DNA from: an uncultured Lachnospiraceae bacterium | GTDB lineage: Bacteria > Bacillota > Clostridia > Lachnospirales > Lachnospiraceae | NCBI GenBank assembly: GCA_900554205.1 | Contig: USGM01000142.1 | Location: 1-6,267 of the forward strand | Direction of reading: 5' to 3' | Length of the DNA stretch: 6,267 bases | Part shown: positions 6,131-6,267 of the stretch, piece after piece | Layout: every line of letters starts with the position of its first letter | How positions within the stretch are numbered: position 1 is the stretch's first letter | Program-made: the position numbers and the translations under genes | The notes under the pieces: model-generated | Seen by the model: only the letters and a program-made list of their open reading frames with translations | The model's database searches: none | Told to the model about the DNA's origin: nothing

Positions 6131-6267
6131 ATGAAGTACAAAATTGCAATCTGCGACGACTCCGACGCTGCACTATCTTATGAAGCCGGTAAAGGAAGAA
6201 AAGCTCTGCTCAGTGCTTGATCGTGCTACAGAGAAGCTTGCGAGGAATGAAAAGGTTCTGAATCTTG
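6131..6267 (+). pseudogene. LytTR-type response regulator with internal, out-of-frame deletion (3' end beyond window)
   Basis: ATG 6131 opens MKYKIAICDDSDA, the first strand and acidic pair (Asp9, Asp10) of a receiver domain, in the wording of AgrA/LytTR regulators. That frame stops at 6218-6220 after 29 codons. From about 6168 the next frame reads LHYLMKPVKEEKL and on through VLDRATEKLARNEKV to the window edge without a stop; this is the last strand (conserved Lys of the KPV motif) and final helix of a receiver. The roughly 90 residues expected between, including the phosphorylated Asp and the switch Thr/Ser, are absent, and the two parts differ by one frame. The simplest reading is an internal deletion that inactivated the gene; the DNA-binding domain would lie downstream, unseen. 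An assembly error is the main alternative. It starts 22 bp after the UPF0210 stop with a weak A/G-rich leader and no visible promoter or terminator. Confidence 0.65.

Overview
The window looks like a piece of a Firmicutes chromosome, most likely class Clostridia and family Lachnospiraceae. This is inferred from protein wording (DNA polymerase I, a long FtsA-like protein, WalJ, the UPF0237/UPF0210 pair), purine-rich Shine-Dalgarno sites, moderately high GC and tight same-strand packing. The genus cannot be fixed by eye. All genes read on the + strand. No tRNA, rRNA, CRISPR array, insertion sequence or other mobile element is visible.

Region 1 (1-3495) is a compact, overlapping block: the 3' end of polA, then coaE (14-nt overlap), then a 693-codon FtsA-like actin-family ATPase (13-nt overlap with coaE). 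The overlaps, each with a Shine-Dalgarno inside the previous gene, point to translational coupling. Region 2 (3496-4326) holds a WalJ/YycJ-type metallo-beta-lactamase-fold hydrolase 33 bp downstream, probably in the same transcript. The block mixes DNA replication/repair, CoA synthesis and cell-envelope or division functions.

Region 3 (4327-6108) starts after a 79-bp gap that carries a plausible sigma-A promoter. It contains a small ACT-domain protein (UPF0237) and a 454-residue UPF0210 protein. These two families are known neighbours in other Firmicutes, and their function is unknown.

Region 4 (6109-6267) begins 22 bp later with what looks like a broken LytTR-type response regulator. A receiver N-terminus (acidic pair D9-D10) runs within a few codons, and out of frame, into the end of a receiver domain (YLMKPV). 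The middle of the domain, including the phosphorylated aspartate, is absent. The gene continues past the window.

The most unusual items are the FtsA-like protein, whose C-terminal ~300 residues look like three diverged copies of a small beta-grasp-like unit, and the deleted response regulator. I found no clear evidence of a wholly new multi-gene system; most of the window is conserved housekeeping sequence.
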